The position numbers and the translations under genes were made by a program. From NCBI GenBank assembly GCA_030425145.1, contig JAUHVK010000020.1, forward strand, positions 34,245 to 98,244: a stretch of 64,000 nt of DNA. The letters run 5' to 3'. Position 1 is the first letter of the stretch, and each line of letters starts with the position of its first letter. This DNA is from Alphaproteobacteria bacterium (GTDB lineage: Bacteria > Pseudomonadota > Alphaproteobacteria > Rhodobacterales > Rhodobacteraceae). The notes under the pieces were generated by a model. It was not told the origin of the DNA, searched no databases, and saw nothing but the letters and a program-made list of their open reading frames with translations. This document shows, piece by piece, positions 24,107-32,782 of the stretch.

Positions 24107-25057
24107 ATGACAGACACTCGCAAAGGCGTTCTCGCACTTGTCGCCGCCTGCTGTATCTGGGGGCTGTCCGGCTTGCTGTACAAGGCTTTGAGCGGCGTTC
24201 CCTCGCACGAGGTGCTGGCGCATCGGACGGTCTGGTCGCTGGTGTTCTTCGGCATCGTGATCGGTCTTCAGGGCCGGTTGCACGTTCTTTGGGGCGCTGT
24301 GTGCACCCCCGCCTCGGTGAAGGTGATCGCTGCCGCGGCGCTCTGCATCTCCGTCAACTGGTTCCTGTTCATCTGGTCGATCCATGCCGGACGCGCAACC
24401 GAAGCGTCGATGGGGTACTACATCTTCCCGCTTGTCGCGGTGCTGATCGGCCGCGTGGTTTTGGGCGAACGGCTCAGCCGCACGCAATGGGTAGCGATCA
24501 TGCTGGCTGCAACAGGAGTGATGGCGCTTACCATCGGGCTGCACATCGTTCCGTGGATCTCGCTGGTGCTGGCCAGCACGTTTGGCCTTTACGGGCTGAT
24601 CAAGAAACGGCTTGATCTGGGACCGGTCATTTCGGTCTCGGCTGAAGTGCTGCTTCTCTGTCCGATCGGGTTGGGATGGCTGGTGTACCTGCATATGGGG
24701 AAGGGTGGGGCGTTCGGGCAGGATCTGACGCAATCGCTTCTGCTCGTGGCATCGGGACCTGTCACCGCCATGCCGCTGATCCTGTTCTCCTATGGCGCGC
24801 GGCGGCTCACCATGTCGACCGTGGGGATCGTGCAATACATCAACCCGACGCTGCAATTCCTTGTTGCCGTGCTGATCTTCAGCGAACCGTTCGGCGCGGT
24901 CCACCTGATCGCCTTTGCCCTGATCTGGACGGCGCTCGCCGTCTATTCCAGCAGCGCCTACACTCAGGACAGAGCGCGGCGCAGGGCGGTGATGGTGTCC
25001 GAGGCCGAAGTGGTGGTCTCGACGAAACCAAGCAGCGACGCATCGGCAAAACCCTGA
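24107..25057 (+). CDS. rarD: EamA-family transporter RarD
   Basis: 316 residues with about ten hydrophobic segments in two EamA repeats. RarD marks are KGVLALVAACCIWGLSGLLY, SHEVLAHRTVWSL, VNWFLFIWSIH and TMSTVGIVQYINPTLQFLVA. It belongs to the drug/metabolite transporter superfamily; the transported compound is not known. The C-terminal polar tail (residues 286-316) lies in DNA that also encodes the end of the convergent LOG-family gene: 94 bases overlap. Confidence 0.93.
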   Translation: MTDTRKGVLALVAACCIWGLSGLLYKALSGVPSHEVLAHRTVWSLVFFGIVIGLQGRLHVLWGAVCTPASVKVIAAAALCISVNWFLFIWSIHAGRATEASMGYYIFPLVAVLIGRVVLGERLSRTQWVAIMLAATGVMALTIGLHIVPWISLVLASTFGLYGLIKKRLDLGPVISVSAEVLLLCPIGLGWLVYLHMGKGGAFGQDLTQSLLLVASGPVTAMPLILFSYGARRLTMSTVGIVQYINPTLQFLVAVLIFSEPFGAVHLIAFALIWTALAVYSSSAYTQDRARRRAVMVSEAEVVVSTKPSSDASAKP

Positions 25058-25515
25058 TCGACCACATGGTCGAGCAGGGACGTAAGCGGCGCCCAGTAGT
25101 CATCCACGCTCAGCAGGATGATCGGCTTACCGTGCAGGCCAAGCTGCCGCCAGGTGAGGACTTCGAAGAACTCGTCGAGTGATCCAGCGCCGCCCGGCAG
25201 AACGACGATGGCATCGGCGTTCATCACCATGACCTTTTTACGCTCATGCATGGTTTCGGTGATGATGAAACGTGTGAGGTCGGTCTTGCCCACCTCCAGA
25301 TCCATGAGGTGCGTGGGGATCACGCCGAACGTATCGCCGCCTGCATCCTGAGCACCGCGCGCCACCGTGCCCATCAGCCCGACATCCCCCGCGCCGTAGA
25401 CCAGCCGCCAGCCTTCACCCGCGATGGCACGTCCAAGCGCGTCTGCGGCCTCGGTATAGTTGGGATTTTTGCCGGGACGTGAGCCGCAATAGACACAGAT
25501 GGATTTCGAGATCAT
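24964..25515 (-). CDS. LOG family protein (cytokinin riboside 5'-monophosphate phosphoribohydrolase type)
   Basis: 183 residues. Signature motif PGGAGSLDE at 107-115 (family PGGxGTxxE) with ERKKVM at 91-96 supplying the Arg-Lys pair, and VYGAGDVGLMGTVARGA for nucleotide binding. LOG proteins cleave the N-glycosidic bond of nucleoside monophosphates; in bacteria the true substrate is often AMP-like. The gene overlaps the 3' end of rarD by 94 bases in convergent orientation, so expression of either could interfere with the other. Confidence 0.93.
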   Translation of the reverse strand: MISKSICVYCGSRPGKNPNYTEAADALGRAIAGEGWRLVYGAGDVGLMGTVARGAQDAGGDTFGVIPTHLMDLEVGKTDLTRFIITETMHERKKVMVMNADAIVVLPGGAGSLDEFFEVLTWRQLGLHGKPIILLSVDDYWAPLTSLLDHVVDQGFADASLLGFVETTTSASDTITALRRALS

Positions 25516-25629
25516 GGGTGCACGTCCTTGACACTAGGCGGAAAGTTGCCTGTTGATACCTGTGTTGCTAGATACGCTCAACTGCGGGAATGGCTTGGTG
25601 CCATCCTTGTGTCTGAGACTTGGGGAAAA

Positions 25630-27309
25630 ATGAGCAAAACTGCTATGACAAAAGGTTCGTCCGGGGTGGTCCTGGGGGGACTGGCAGCGGTGGCTGCCGT
25701 CGTGTTGGCGATCTATGCCAGCCGAACCGTTTTTCCTGTGGAATCAACAGACACGCCCGAGGCGCAGGTCGCGCCAGAGCCTGCGCCAGTGGTCGCGGAC
25801 AGTGCGGCGGTGGATACAGACGCGCCGGTGACGGCTGACGCTGAGCCTAGGACAGTTGTTGTCGCTGAACCCGCGCCGGAGGCTGCGGCCCCAGAGCCGG
25901 AAGTCGTCGCTGACGGCGCAGACAATGCGGCAGAGAATGACTCCGTTGCGGATGTGGTCGAAACACCTGCGGTGGTCGCACCTGCCTTTGACGTTGTCCG
26001 CGTGGCACCAGACGGGCAAACGCTGGTCGCAGGGCGCGCGCCCGGCGCGCGGGAAGTGGTGATCCTTGTCGATGGCACAGAGGCTGGGCGCACGACAGTG
26101 GATGGTGCGGGCAAGTTCGTGGCCTTTCTTGATCTACCCGAAAGTGCCGCGCCGCGCGTGGTCAGCCTTCTGTCCGAAGGAGAGGCCGGATCGACCGAAA
26201 GCAACGATCAGGTGATCCTCGCACCCGTCGTGCGGACGGCAGAAGCACCCGCTGTCGAACCGACACCTGAACCCGCCGCACCAGAAACTGACACGCAGGT
26301 TGAAACGGCAGCATTGCCGGACCCCACTGCAACGCCGGAGCCAGAAGTGGCTGCTGTCGCTGATGAGACAGGCAGCGCGGAAGAGGTGGCAGTCGCCCCC
26401 GAAACCGTTGAAACGCCAGTTGAGACCGCTGAAGCGCCGGAACAGACTGCAACCCCAGAGCCGGAAGCGGCGGGTGTTGCCGATGAACCGAGCAGCACGG
26501 AAATGGCCGAAGCTACCCCAGGGGTCGCGGGGCTGCCGGTTGAGAGCGCTGAAGAGCCAGAACCCCTTGCCACGACCGAGGCAGAGGCCACAGACTCGTC
26601 GATCGAAACCACTCAAGCACCGGATGAAGCGCAGTCAGCCGCTCCCGTCGAAGAGACCGTTGCGGCAACGCCCGTCGAAGAGGTGACGGCAGCGCCCGAA
26701 CCGGTGGCGTCTGCACTTATCGAAGACACCGCAGTCACTCCGGAGGTCGAGACGGCCGCTGCGCCAAGTGCACCCGCTGTGATCCTGTCTACCGAAGAGG
26801 GCGTGAATGTCCTTCAGACCGGCGGCGCCCAGCCAGAGGCTCTGGATCAGATCGCGCTGGACGCGATCACCTACGAAGATGCCGGGTCCGTCGCTTTGAC
26901 CGGGCGCGGCTCGGCGCAGGAATTTGTACGTGTCTATCTCGACAACCAGCCGGTTCTGACCACCGAGATCGGCACCGACGGCCAATGGCGCGCCGAATTG
27001 CCGGATGTGGATACCGGTACCTACACGCTGCGGGTGGATGCGGTGGACGCTTCGGGCGATGTGACCTCGCGCGTCGAGAGTCCGTTCCGTCGTGAAGACC
27101 CTATGGCCCTTGCCGAAGCGGCAGGCCGCGCAGATGGACCCTCTGTCATCAAGGTCGTCACCGTCCAGCCGGGCAACACGCTCTGGGCCATCGCGCGCGA
27201 CCGCTATGGCGAAGGTCCGGCTTATGTCAAAGTGTTCGAGGCGAACCGAGACCGCATCCGCGACCCCGACCTGATCTATCCCGGACAGGTGTTTTCCATC
27301 CCCGATTGA
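25630..27309 (+). CDS. LysM-domain protein with long Pro/Ala/Glu/Thr-rich linker
   Basis: 559 residues from the ATG at 25630 with GGGGA 5 bases upstream. An N-terminal membrane anchor (VVLGGLAAVAAVVLAIYA) is followed by a low-complexity acidic linker of about 250 residues rich in AlaGluProValThr, interrupted by a short domain (VRVAPDGQTLVAGRAPGARE). Then come an Ig-like region (ALTGRGSAQEFVRVYLDNQP) and a C-terminal LysM domain (VTVQPGNTLWAIARDRYG, YPGQVFSIPD). Likely an envelope protein that spans the periplasm to bind peptidoglycan. Related alphaproteobacterial proteins are annotated only as LysM peptidoglycan-binding proteins. Confidence 0.9.
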   Translation: MSKTAMTKGSSGVVLGGLAAVAAVVLAIYASRTVFPVESTDTPEAQVAPEPAPVVADSAAVDTDAPVTADAEPRTVVVAEPAPEAAAPEPEVVADGADNAAENDSVADVVETPAVVAPAFDVVRVAPDGQTLVAGRAPGAREVVILVDGTEAGRTTVDGAGKFVAFLDLPESAAPRVVSLLSEGEAGSTESNDQVILAPVVRTAEAPAVEPTPEPAAPETDTQVETAALPDPTATPEPEVAAVADETGSAEEVAVAPETVETPVETAEAPEQTATPEPEAAGVADEPSSTEMAEATPGVAGLPVESAEEPEPLATTEAEATDSSIETTQAPDEAQSAAPVEETVAATPVEEVTAAPEPVASALIEDTAVTPEVETAAAPSAPAVILSTEEGVNVLQTGGAQPEALDQIALDAITYEDAGSVALTGRGSAQEFVRVYLDNQPVLTTEIGTDGQWRAELPDVDTGTYTLRVDAVDASGDVTSRVESPFRREDPMALAEAAGRADGPSVIKVVTVQPGNTLWAIARDRYGEGPAYVKVFEANRDRIRDPDLIYPGQVFSIPD

Positions 27310-27466
27310 TCCGACTGTCACGCAGCTGTGATTTTTCTGCGCTAGCCCTGCGACACACACAGCATATTGCGGGGCTTGCCGGATGCATTCCGCGATATAT
27401 AGTGTTCTCTATAGACCGGGGCGGGGGCTCCCGTCCTGAGGCTGGTACAGGCAGACAGGGCAGGAG

Positions 27467-28063
27467 ATGAGTCCCCCCATGGATGGTACTTTCAGAACGG
27501 CTTTTGTGCGTGAACCGGGTGCGTTGAAGCATCACCCGGCCTTGGTGCTGAATGCGGATTACAGGCCATTGTCCTATTATCCGCTGTCGCTCTGGCCGTG
27601 GCAGGATGCGGTCAAGGCGGCGTTTCTCGACAGGGTCGATATCATCGCCGAATATGACGAGGTGGTCCGAAGCCCCTCGATGACGCTGCGAATACCGAGC
27701 GTCGTGGTGCTCAAGGATTACGTAAAACCGCAAAAGCGCGTGGCCTTCACGCGCTTTAATCTATTCTTGAGGGATGAATTCCGCTGCCAGTACTGCGGCG
27801 CGAAGGGGGAACTGACCTTCGACCATGTGGTTCCGCGCGCGTCAGGGGGAATCACGTCCTGGGAAAATGTCGTGGCTGCCTGTGCACCCTGCAACCTGCG
27901 CAAAGGCTCGAAAAGCCTGCGGCAAGCGGGGCTGGCCCTGCGCAAACCACCCCGTCAGCCCGGGGCGCAGGAGCTATTGAACATGGGACGCAAATTCCCG
28001 CCCAACCACCTGCACGACAGCTGGATGGACTTCCTTTATTGGGACGCCGAACTGGAGGCGTAA
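27467..28063 (+). CDS. HNH endonuclease family protein
   Basis: 198 residues (194 if started at the ATG at 27479, which has better spacing, 12 bases, from AGGAG). N-terminal part ALVLNADYRPLSYYPLSLWP, then the HNH core FRCQYCGAKGELTFDHVVPR, ASGGITSWENVVAACAPCN and LRKGSKS, with two CxxC zinc knuckles around the catalytic DH. This domain architecture (paclitaxel/5-methylcytosine-type HNH in a housekeeping-like setting) is common in Rhodobacteraceae as a stand-alone gene. The biological target is not known. Confidence 0.9.
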   Translation: MSPPMDGTFRTAFVREPGALKHHPALVLNADYRPLSYYPLSLWPWQDAVKAAFLDRVDIIAEYDEVVRSPSMTLRIPSVVVLKDYVKPQKRVAFTRFNLFLRDEFRCQYCGAKGELTFDHVVPRASGGITSWENVVAACAPCNLRKGSKSLRQAGLALRKPPRQPGAQELLNMGRKFPPNHLHDSWMDFLYWDAELEA

Positions 28064-28304
28064 GCCCTTCGTAACAGAGGGCGCAACCAAGACCTGGATT
28101 GGTAAGGCGCACACGCACCGGAATCCTCGCAATTTTTGGCGCTTTGGAATGACGGCAATGCGGACAAAGTGATCTTTCGCGGCAACTGCGCCAAGGCCTG
28201 CTTTTGGCAAATTGATCTCAGATTTTATTGTACACTAAACGCAGGTTCGCGAGATCAGGTCATACCGGAGGCTTGAGGCAAGCAGTATTGCAGCGGCGGA
28301 CGTC

Positions 28305-28832
28305 TCAAATGTCTTTGGCAAAATAGTGCAGATGCGGCCGCAACATCGGTTGATCTTTATACGTTGTCGTTTCTATCGGTGCATCCAACTCTACAAATCC
28401 AAGCTTAGGATACAGGTCTCTCATTTCCACATTCGGCGTGAGCGTATCCGCGATCAGTCGTTTGAGCCCCATTTCCCGGGCAACATTCTCCCGCGCTTCG
28501 ATCAACGCGCGTCCAGTGCCCGTTCCTCTGGCCTTTTCAGTGACAAAAACCCTTTTGAGTTCCCCGGTATCTGGCCCAAGACGCTTCATCATACCACAGC
28601 CGACGATCTCGCCCTCTGGAGAGCGGGCAATGACCAAGCATCCCCTTGGAGGCAAGTAGTTGTGCGAGTTTTCCCAAAATTCAGCGAGTGCACTTTGCGG
28701 TGCCGCAAGATCGATGTCGAACCCTATGGCCCGCATGCGCTGTACAATTAGTTCATAATATTGCGATAGAATGCCGTTCAGTTCGTCCTTGGCTGGCAGT
28801 TTTTCGCAAGTCTCAATCCTGATATCTTGCAT
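28305..28832 (-). CDS. GNAT family N-acetyltransferase
   Basis: 175 residues. The acetyl-CoA binding motif is RGTGTGRALIEARENVARE, preceded by the beta strand GELKRVFVTEKA and followed by LYPKLGFVELD, the usual GNAT layout. An N-terminal extension (residues 1-60) may shape the acceptor site; the substrate cannot be predicted. Base composition is noticeably more AT-rich than neighbouring genes and it lies in a gene-poor stretch, which is compatible with recent acquisition. Confidence 0.88.
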   Translation of the reverse strand: MQDIRIETCEKLPAKDELNGILSQYYELIVQRMRAIGFDIDLAAPQSALAEFWENSHNYLPPRGCLVIARSPEGEIVGCGMMKRLGPDTGELKRVFVTEKARGTGTGRALIEARENVAREMGLKRLIADTLTPNVEMRDLYPKLGFVELDAPIETTTYKDQPMLRPHLHYFAKDI

Positions 28833-29388
28833 GCCCTTTTTAAGGTCTCCAAAGGAATGTCATTGAACGCACGATAGGCTAAGAAGGCGGGCATGTCAGC
28901 TTCCCTCTATCTTTCGGCACCTGCCGAACTATCATGCCCTTGCGATCATATCAGTCGTTCAATTAGCGCGCAGCATTAGTCATAAATGGCTCTGTGAAGA
29001 CATCGCGCCTTCGCCATGGGCTGCACGAGGTGCTCGGGGTGCACAGGCGCAACCGCGTTTGCCTTTGGCTGGGCACGCGTTCATGCGATACATCGTGTGT
29101 TCCTTGGGTCGGGTCCCGATGCTGTTTTCGAAAAAAGAGGTGACGTCACCTGAGTTGGGTGGACATCCTCTCCCCCGTGCAGAGCCTCTCACGAGGCTCC
29201 GAACCTGTACCCCGAAGGGCCTGTTGAGACGCGTCTCTCAAGGTCTGAACGCACATAGAGCGTCCGCAGAGAGAGGGTAGTCGCCTGGGGTGTTCCGCCA
29301 AAAGACGGAACGGTTACCGGATCCGATGCGCAGGACACTCGGCGCGCTTGGTTAACAAACACGAAACGGATCGTGCGCTTGCCGGTGC
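28833..29388. other. Gene-poor region between the acetyltransferase and eda genes
   Basis: About 555 bases with no gene I can support. It contains a perfect 14-bp palindrome AGGTGACGTCACCT (29138-29151), a near-palindrome GAGACGCGTCTC around 29224, and an inverted repeat GTTCCG/CGGAAC around 29298-29313. The density of pairing sequence suggests a structured RNA or several operator sites. I cannot match it to a known RNA family. Confidence 0.45.
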
Positions 29389-30033
29389 TTACCGCGACAG
29401 TTGTGCGGCTTCGCGGGCCAGCTCTTCGATGGCTTTCCAGTCGCCTTTGGACACGAGGTCTTTCGGCGCAACCCAGCTGCCGCCGCAGCACAGCACGTTG
29501 GACAGACCAAGGTAATCCGGCGCGTTCTTCAGTGACACGCCGCCCGTCGGGCAGAACCGCACCTGGGGGATGGGTGCGCCGATGGCCTTGAGCGCAGGCG
29601 CGCCGCCATTGGCCTCGGCGGGAAAGAACTTCTGCACGGTGTAGCCGCGCTCCAGCAGTGCCATCGCCTCGGAAGCGGTCGCTGCCCCCGGCAGGAGCGG
29701 CAGGTCCGCCGCCTCGCAGGCGTCGAGCAACCGGTCGGTGGCGCCGGGTGACACGCCGAACCGCGCGCCAGCGGCAACAGCGTTCTGCACGTCCTCAGGG
29801 GTGAGCAGGGTGCCAGCCCCCACGACGCCGCCTTCGACCTGCGCCATTTCACGGATCACGTCCAGCGCCGCTTCGGTGCGCAGAGTGACTTCGAGCACCG
29901 GCAAGCCCCCCGCGACAAGCGCTTCTGCCAAGGGACGGGCGACGCTTGCATCGTCCACCACCAGCACCGGGATGATCGGCGCAAGGCGGCAGAGTTTTTC
30001 GCTTTCGACACTGGCTTGAAGAGGCGTAATCAT
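29389..30033 (-). CDS. eda: 2-dehydro-3-deoxy-phosphogluconate (KDPG) aldolase
   Basis: 214 residues, the normal length. Class I aldolase features: Glu in PVLEVTLRTEAALD, GTLLTPEDVQNAVAAGARF, and the Schiff-base Lys in YTVQKFFPAEANGG, with CPTGGVSLKN and GGSWVAPKDL for phosphate binding. It splits KDPG to pyruvate and glyceraldehyde 3-phosphate, the second step of the Entner-Doudoroff branch. It follows edd with a 42-base gap on the same strand. Confidence 0.97.
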   Translation of the reverse strand: MITPLQASVESEKLCRLAPIIPVLVVDDASVARPLAEALVAGGLPVLEVTLRTEAALDVIREMAQVEGGVVGAGTLLTPEDVQNAVAAGARFGVSPGATDRLLDACEAADLPLLPGAATASEAMALLERGYTVQKFFPAEANGGAPALKAIGAPIPQVRFCPTGGVSLKNAPDYLGLSNVLCCGGSWVAPKDLVSKGDWKAIEELAREAAQLSR

Positions 30034-30075
30034 ATTTTTTTCCTATTGCTTGTGGCGCTGTCTTAAAGTGATGCG

Positions 30076-31887
30076 TTAAACAACGACACCCGCGCCGAAT
30101 TCTGCCAATCCCACGTTTTCGCGGAAGGCAGCAAACAGCTCGCGCCCGACACCGTGACCATTGCCGCTCAGATCCGCCGTGGCCGGTTCACGCTGATCGA
30201 AGCCATCTGCCAGACAGTCGATCTTGCCGCTGACCGCATCGACGCGAACCACGTCTCCATCGCGCACGCGCGCCAAGGGGCCGCCTTTCGCGGCTTCGGG
30301 CGATACATGGATGGCCGAGGGCACCTTGCCCGACGCGCCGGACATCCGACCATCGGTGACAAGAGCCACCTTCAGTCCGCGATCCTGAAGCACGGACAGT
30401 GTGGGGGTCAGGCTGTGCAGTTCCGGCATCCCGTTGGAGCTGGGGCCCTGGAAGCGGACGACCACAACCGTGTCTTCGGTGAATTCGCCATTCTTGAACG
30501 CGGTTTTCACGTCGTCCTGATCGTGGAAGACGCGGGCTTTGGCTTCGATCACATGGCGTTCCGGCGCGACGGCCGAGGTTTTCATCATCCCTTTGCCGAG
30601 ATTGCCTGCAAGCTGCTTGAGGCCACCTGTGGACTGGAAAGGGTCGCTGGCGGGGCGGAGGATCTTGTCGTTCTGCGTCTCGCCTGCGCCGGGGCCGTAG
30701 ACCACGCGCCCGTCCGCAACTTTGGGTTCCTGCGTGTAGAGGTGCAGACCGTCACCGGCGACCGTCTTGACCTCTTCGTGCAGAAGGCCGTGCTTGAGCA
30801 GTTCGCCGATCATGAAACCGAGACCGCCCGCCGCGTGGAAATGGTTCACGTCAGCCAGCCCGTTCGGATAGACCTTGGCCATCAGCGGCGTGACCGAGGA
30901 GATGTCCGCGAAATCCTCAAGCCGCAGTTCAACACCTGCAGCCCGCGCCATCGCGGGCAGGTGCAGCACGAGGTTGGTGGAGCCACCCGTGGCCATCAGG
31001 CCGACGATGCCGTTCACAAAGGCCTTTTCGTCGAGCACGTCGCAGACTGGGCGGTAGTCGTTGCCAAGCTGCGTGATCTCAAGCGCGCGTTCCGTGCCCG
31101 CCACGGTCAGCGCCTCGCGCAGCGGCGTGCCTGGATTGACGAAAGACGAGCCGGGCAGGTGCAGGCCCATGAATTCCATCAGCATCTGGTTGGAATTGGC
31201 GGTGCCGTAGAAGGTGCAGGTGCCGGGGCTGTGGTAAGATGCCATTTCGGCCTTCATCAGCGCATCGCGGCCCACTTCGCCAGCGGCGAATTTCTGCCGG
31301 ACCTTGGCTTTTTCATCGTTCGGCAGGCCAGACGGCATGGGTCCGGCGGGAATGAAGATGCCCGGCAAGTAACCGAAGGTTCCGGCCGCAATCACAAGGC
31401 CCGGCACGATTTTGTCGCAGACGCCGAGATAAAGCGCGGAATCGAACGTGTTGTGGCTCAGTGCCACCCCGGCGGCCAGCGCGATCACGTCGCGCGAGAA
31501 GAGCGACAGTTCCATCCCGACCTGGCCTTGGGTGACGCCATCGCACATAGCGGGCACGCCACCTGCGACCTGTGCCGTGCCACCTGAGGCGCGGGCGGCA
31601 TCGCGGATGATATCGGGATATTTTTCAAACGGCTGGTGGGCTGACAGCATGTCATTATAGGCGGTGACGATGCCGATATTGGGGCTGCGTTCGGTTGCGA
31701 GCTTGTCCTGATCCTGACCCATCGCTGCATAGGCGTGGGCCTGGTTGCCGCAGCTCAGATGGGCACGACGCGGGCCTTCGGCGGCGGCTTGTCGCATCCG
31801 GTCCATATAGCGACCGCGGGATGTCTCTGAGCGTTCCTGAACACGCTCTGTCACCCGTTTGATGGTGTCGTTCAATGAGTGTGACAT
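30076..31887 (-). CDS. edd: Phosphogluconate dehydratase
   Basis: 603 residues of the IlvD/Edd family. Motifs: [56 protein letters not shown] with an iron-sulfur Cys, [23 protein letters not shown] and [16 protein letters not shown] with the C-terminal substrate/cluster residues. It dehydrates 6-phosphogluconate to KDPG. First gene of edd-eda. A LacI-type palindrome lies about 49 bases upstream of the start, so sugar-responsive repression is likely. Confidence 0.97.
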   Translation of the reverse strand: MSHSLNDTIKRVTERVQERSETSRGRYMDRMRQAAAEGPRRAHLSCGNQAHAYAAMGQDQDKLATERSPNIGIVTAYNDMLSAHQPFEKYPDIIRDAARASGGTAQVAGGVPAMCDGVTQGQVGMELSLFSRDVIALAAGVALSHNTFDSALYLGVCDKIVPGLVIAAGTFGYLPGIFIPAGPMPSGLPNDEKAKVRQKFAAGEVGRDALMKAEMASYHSPGTCTFYGTANSNQMLMEFMGLHLPGSSFVNPGTPLREALTVAGTERALEITQLGNDYRPVCDVLDEKAFVNGIVGLMATGGSTNLVLHLPAMARAAGVELRLEDFADISSVTPLMAKVYPNGLADVNHFHAAGGLGFMIGELLKHGLLHEEVKTVAGDGLHLYTQEPKVADGRVVYGPGAGETQNDKILRPASDPFQSTGGLKQLAGNLGKGMMKTSAVAPERHVIEAKARVFHDQDDVKTAFKNGEFTEDTVVVVRFQGPSSNGMPELHSLTPTLSVLQDRGLKVALVTDGRMSGASGKVPSAIHVSPEAAKGGPLARVRDGDVVRVDAVSGKIDCLADGFDQREPATADLSGNGHGVGRELFAAFRENVGLAEFGAGVVV

Positions 31888-31935
31888 GGGGCCTCCGCGC
31901 AGAGTTCGCTCTTGGTTCGTGGGTCATGTAGTGAG

Positions 31936-31947
31936 GTTAGCGCTAAC
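31936..31947. promoter_or_regulatory. LacI-family type operator GTTAGCGCTAAC upstream of edd
   Basis: Perfect 12-bp palindrome centred on CpG, typical of operators bound by LacI-family sugar regulators. It lies in the divergent region 49 bases before edd and 146 bases before the lipoprotein gene. No regulator gene is in the window. Confidence 0.55.
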
Positions 31948-32092
31948 AGTAAAGGTCTAACTCTGGCTCTGCAAGCCCGCGAGACCGCCACAGTTTACCA
32001 TAAATCGTACCGATTTTGCCCCGCTAACGTCCATTTGTCGCGTCATTTTAGATGTGAGGACAAGAGCCAGCCCCGGCAAGAGAGGCAGAGAT

Positions 32093-32731
32093 ATGCGATT
32101 TTTGATTAAACCCCTGATGGCCCTGATTCTGATGGGCACATTAACCGCTTGTGGCAGCGTGCCGACGGCAACGCGCTCGGCGATGCCCGATGATACCTTG
32201 CTTGGGTCCACTCTGCCGCCGGATGTGCGTATCGACAGTTTTACTGTGAACGTGCCACGGTCGCTTAAGGTGAATGAGCGCAATCTCTATTATCCCATCG
32301 GTGACATCGTCTGGCGTGGTGAGCCGCGCGGAGATCGCTATGCACAGGTCAAGGCGATGTTCGAAGCCGGACTGCGCGACGCGGCACCCCGCGTTGATGG
32401 CGTGCGCCCGGTGCGGTTGGACGTGCAGGTGACGAGGTTCCATTCTCTGTCCGAGAAAGCGCGCTACACGGTTGGTGGCGTGCATGACATTGATTTCCGC
32501 TACCGTCTGGTCGACGTGAATACGGGTCTGCCGCTGGGACCGTCGAAAATGGTCAACGCGGACCTGAACGGCCTTGGCGGGCAAACAGCGATGGAGGCTG
32601 AAGGACGGGGAGAGACCCAGAAGGTCCGGATCATTGCGCATCTGTCGCGGGTTATTACCGAGGAACTGACGGTTCCGGGCGGGCATGTGACCGCCAATCT
32701 TGGTCTTCTGCAGGCGATCAACGAATTTTGA
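32093..32731 (+). CDS. DUF6778-like lipoprotein
   Basis: 212 residues from the ATG at 32093 (GAGGCAGAG upstream). The signal peptide MRFLIKPLMALILMGTLTAC ends in a lipobox with Cys20. The body has NLYYPIGDIVWRGEPRGDRY, RLDVQVTRFHSLSEKARYTV and GGVHDIDFRYRLVDVNTG, a pattern I associate with the DUF6778 family of Rhodobacteraceae. Function unknown. The gene is divergent from edd and 52 bases ahead of rlmI; the short gap forms an RNA hairpin over the rlmI ribosome site. Confidence 0.8.
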   Translation: MRFLIKPLMALILMGTLTACGSVPTATRSAMPDDTLLGSTLPPDVRIDSFTVNVPRSLKVNERNLYYPIGDIVWRGEPRGDRYAQVKAMFEAGLRDAAPRVDGVRPVRLDVQVTRFHSLSEKARYTVGGVHDIDFRYRLVDVNTGLPLGPSKMVNADLNGLGGQTAMEAEGRGETQKVRIIAHLSRVITEELTVPGGHVTANLGLLQAINEF

Positions 32732-32748
32732 GCCGAAAAAGACGGCTT

Positions 32749-32778
32749 CCCCCTTTGGAGCGAGGGGCGTAAAGGGGG
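32749..32778 (+). promoter_or_regulatory. Hairpin that covers the rlmI ribosome-binding site
   Basis: CCCCCTTT (32749-32756) is perfectly complementary to AAAGGGGG (32771-32778), and the second arm is the Shine-Dalgarno of rlmI, whose ATG is at 32783. In the transcript the stem would hide the ribosome site. Position and pairing are seen; a regulatory effect is inferred. Confidence 0.5.
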
Positions 32779-32782
32779 CGGT

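Noticed and set aside
25750..26750. Low-complexity DNA in the LysM protein gene as a repeat element
   Set aside because: It is the coding sequence of an Ala/Pro/Glu/Thr-rich linker in one continuous frame.
29260..29390. Possible 6S RNA because CGCCTGGGGTGTTCCGCC resembles the 5' bubble motif
   Set aside because: The complementary closing strand expected 150-180 bases later is not present and the stretch runs into eda. Kept only as a structured unknown.
30154..31587. Plus-strand open frame of about 477 codons opposite edd
   Set aside because: Antisense shadow; edd motifs are unambiguous.
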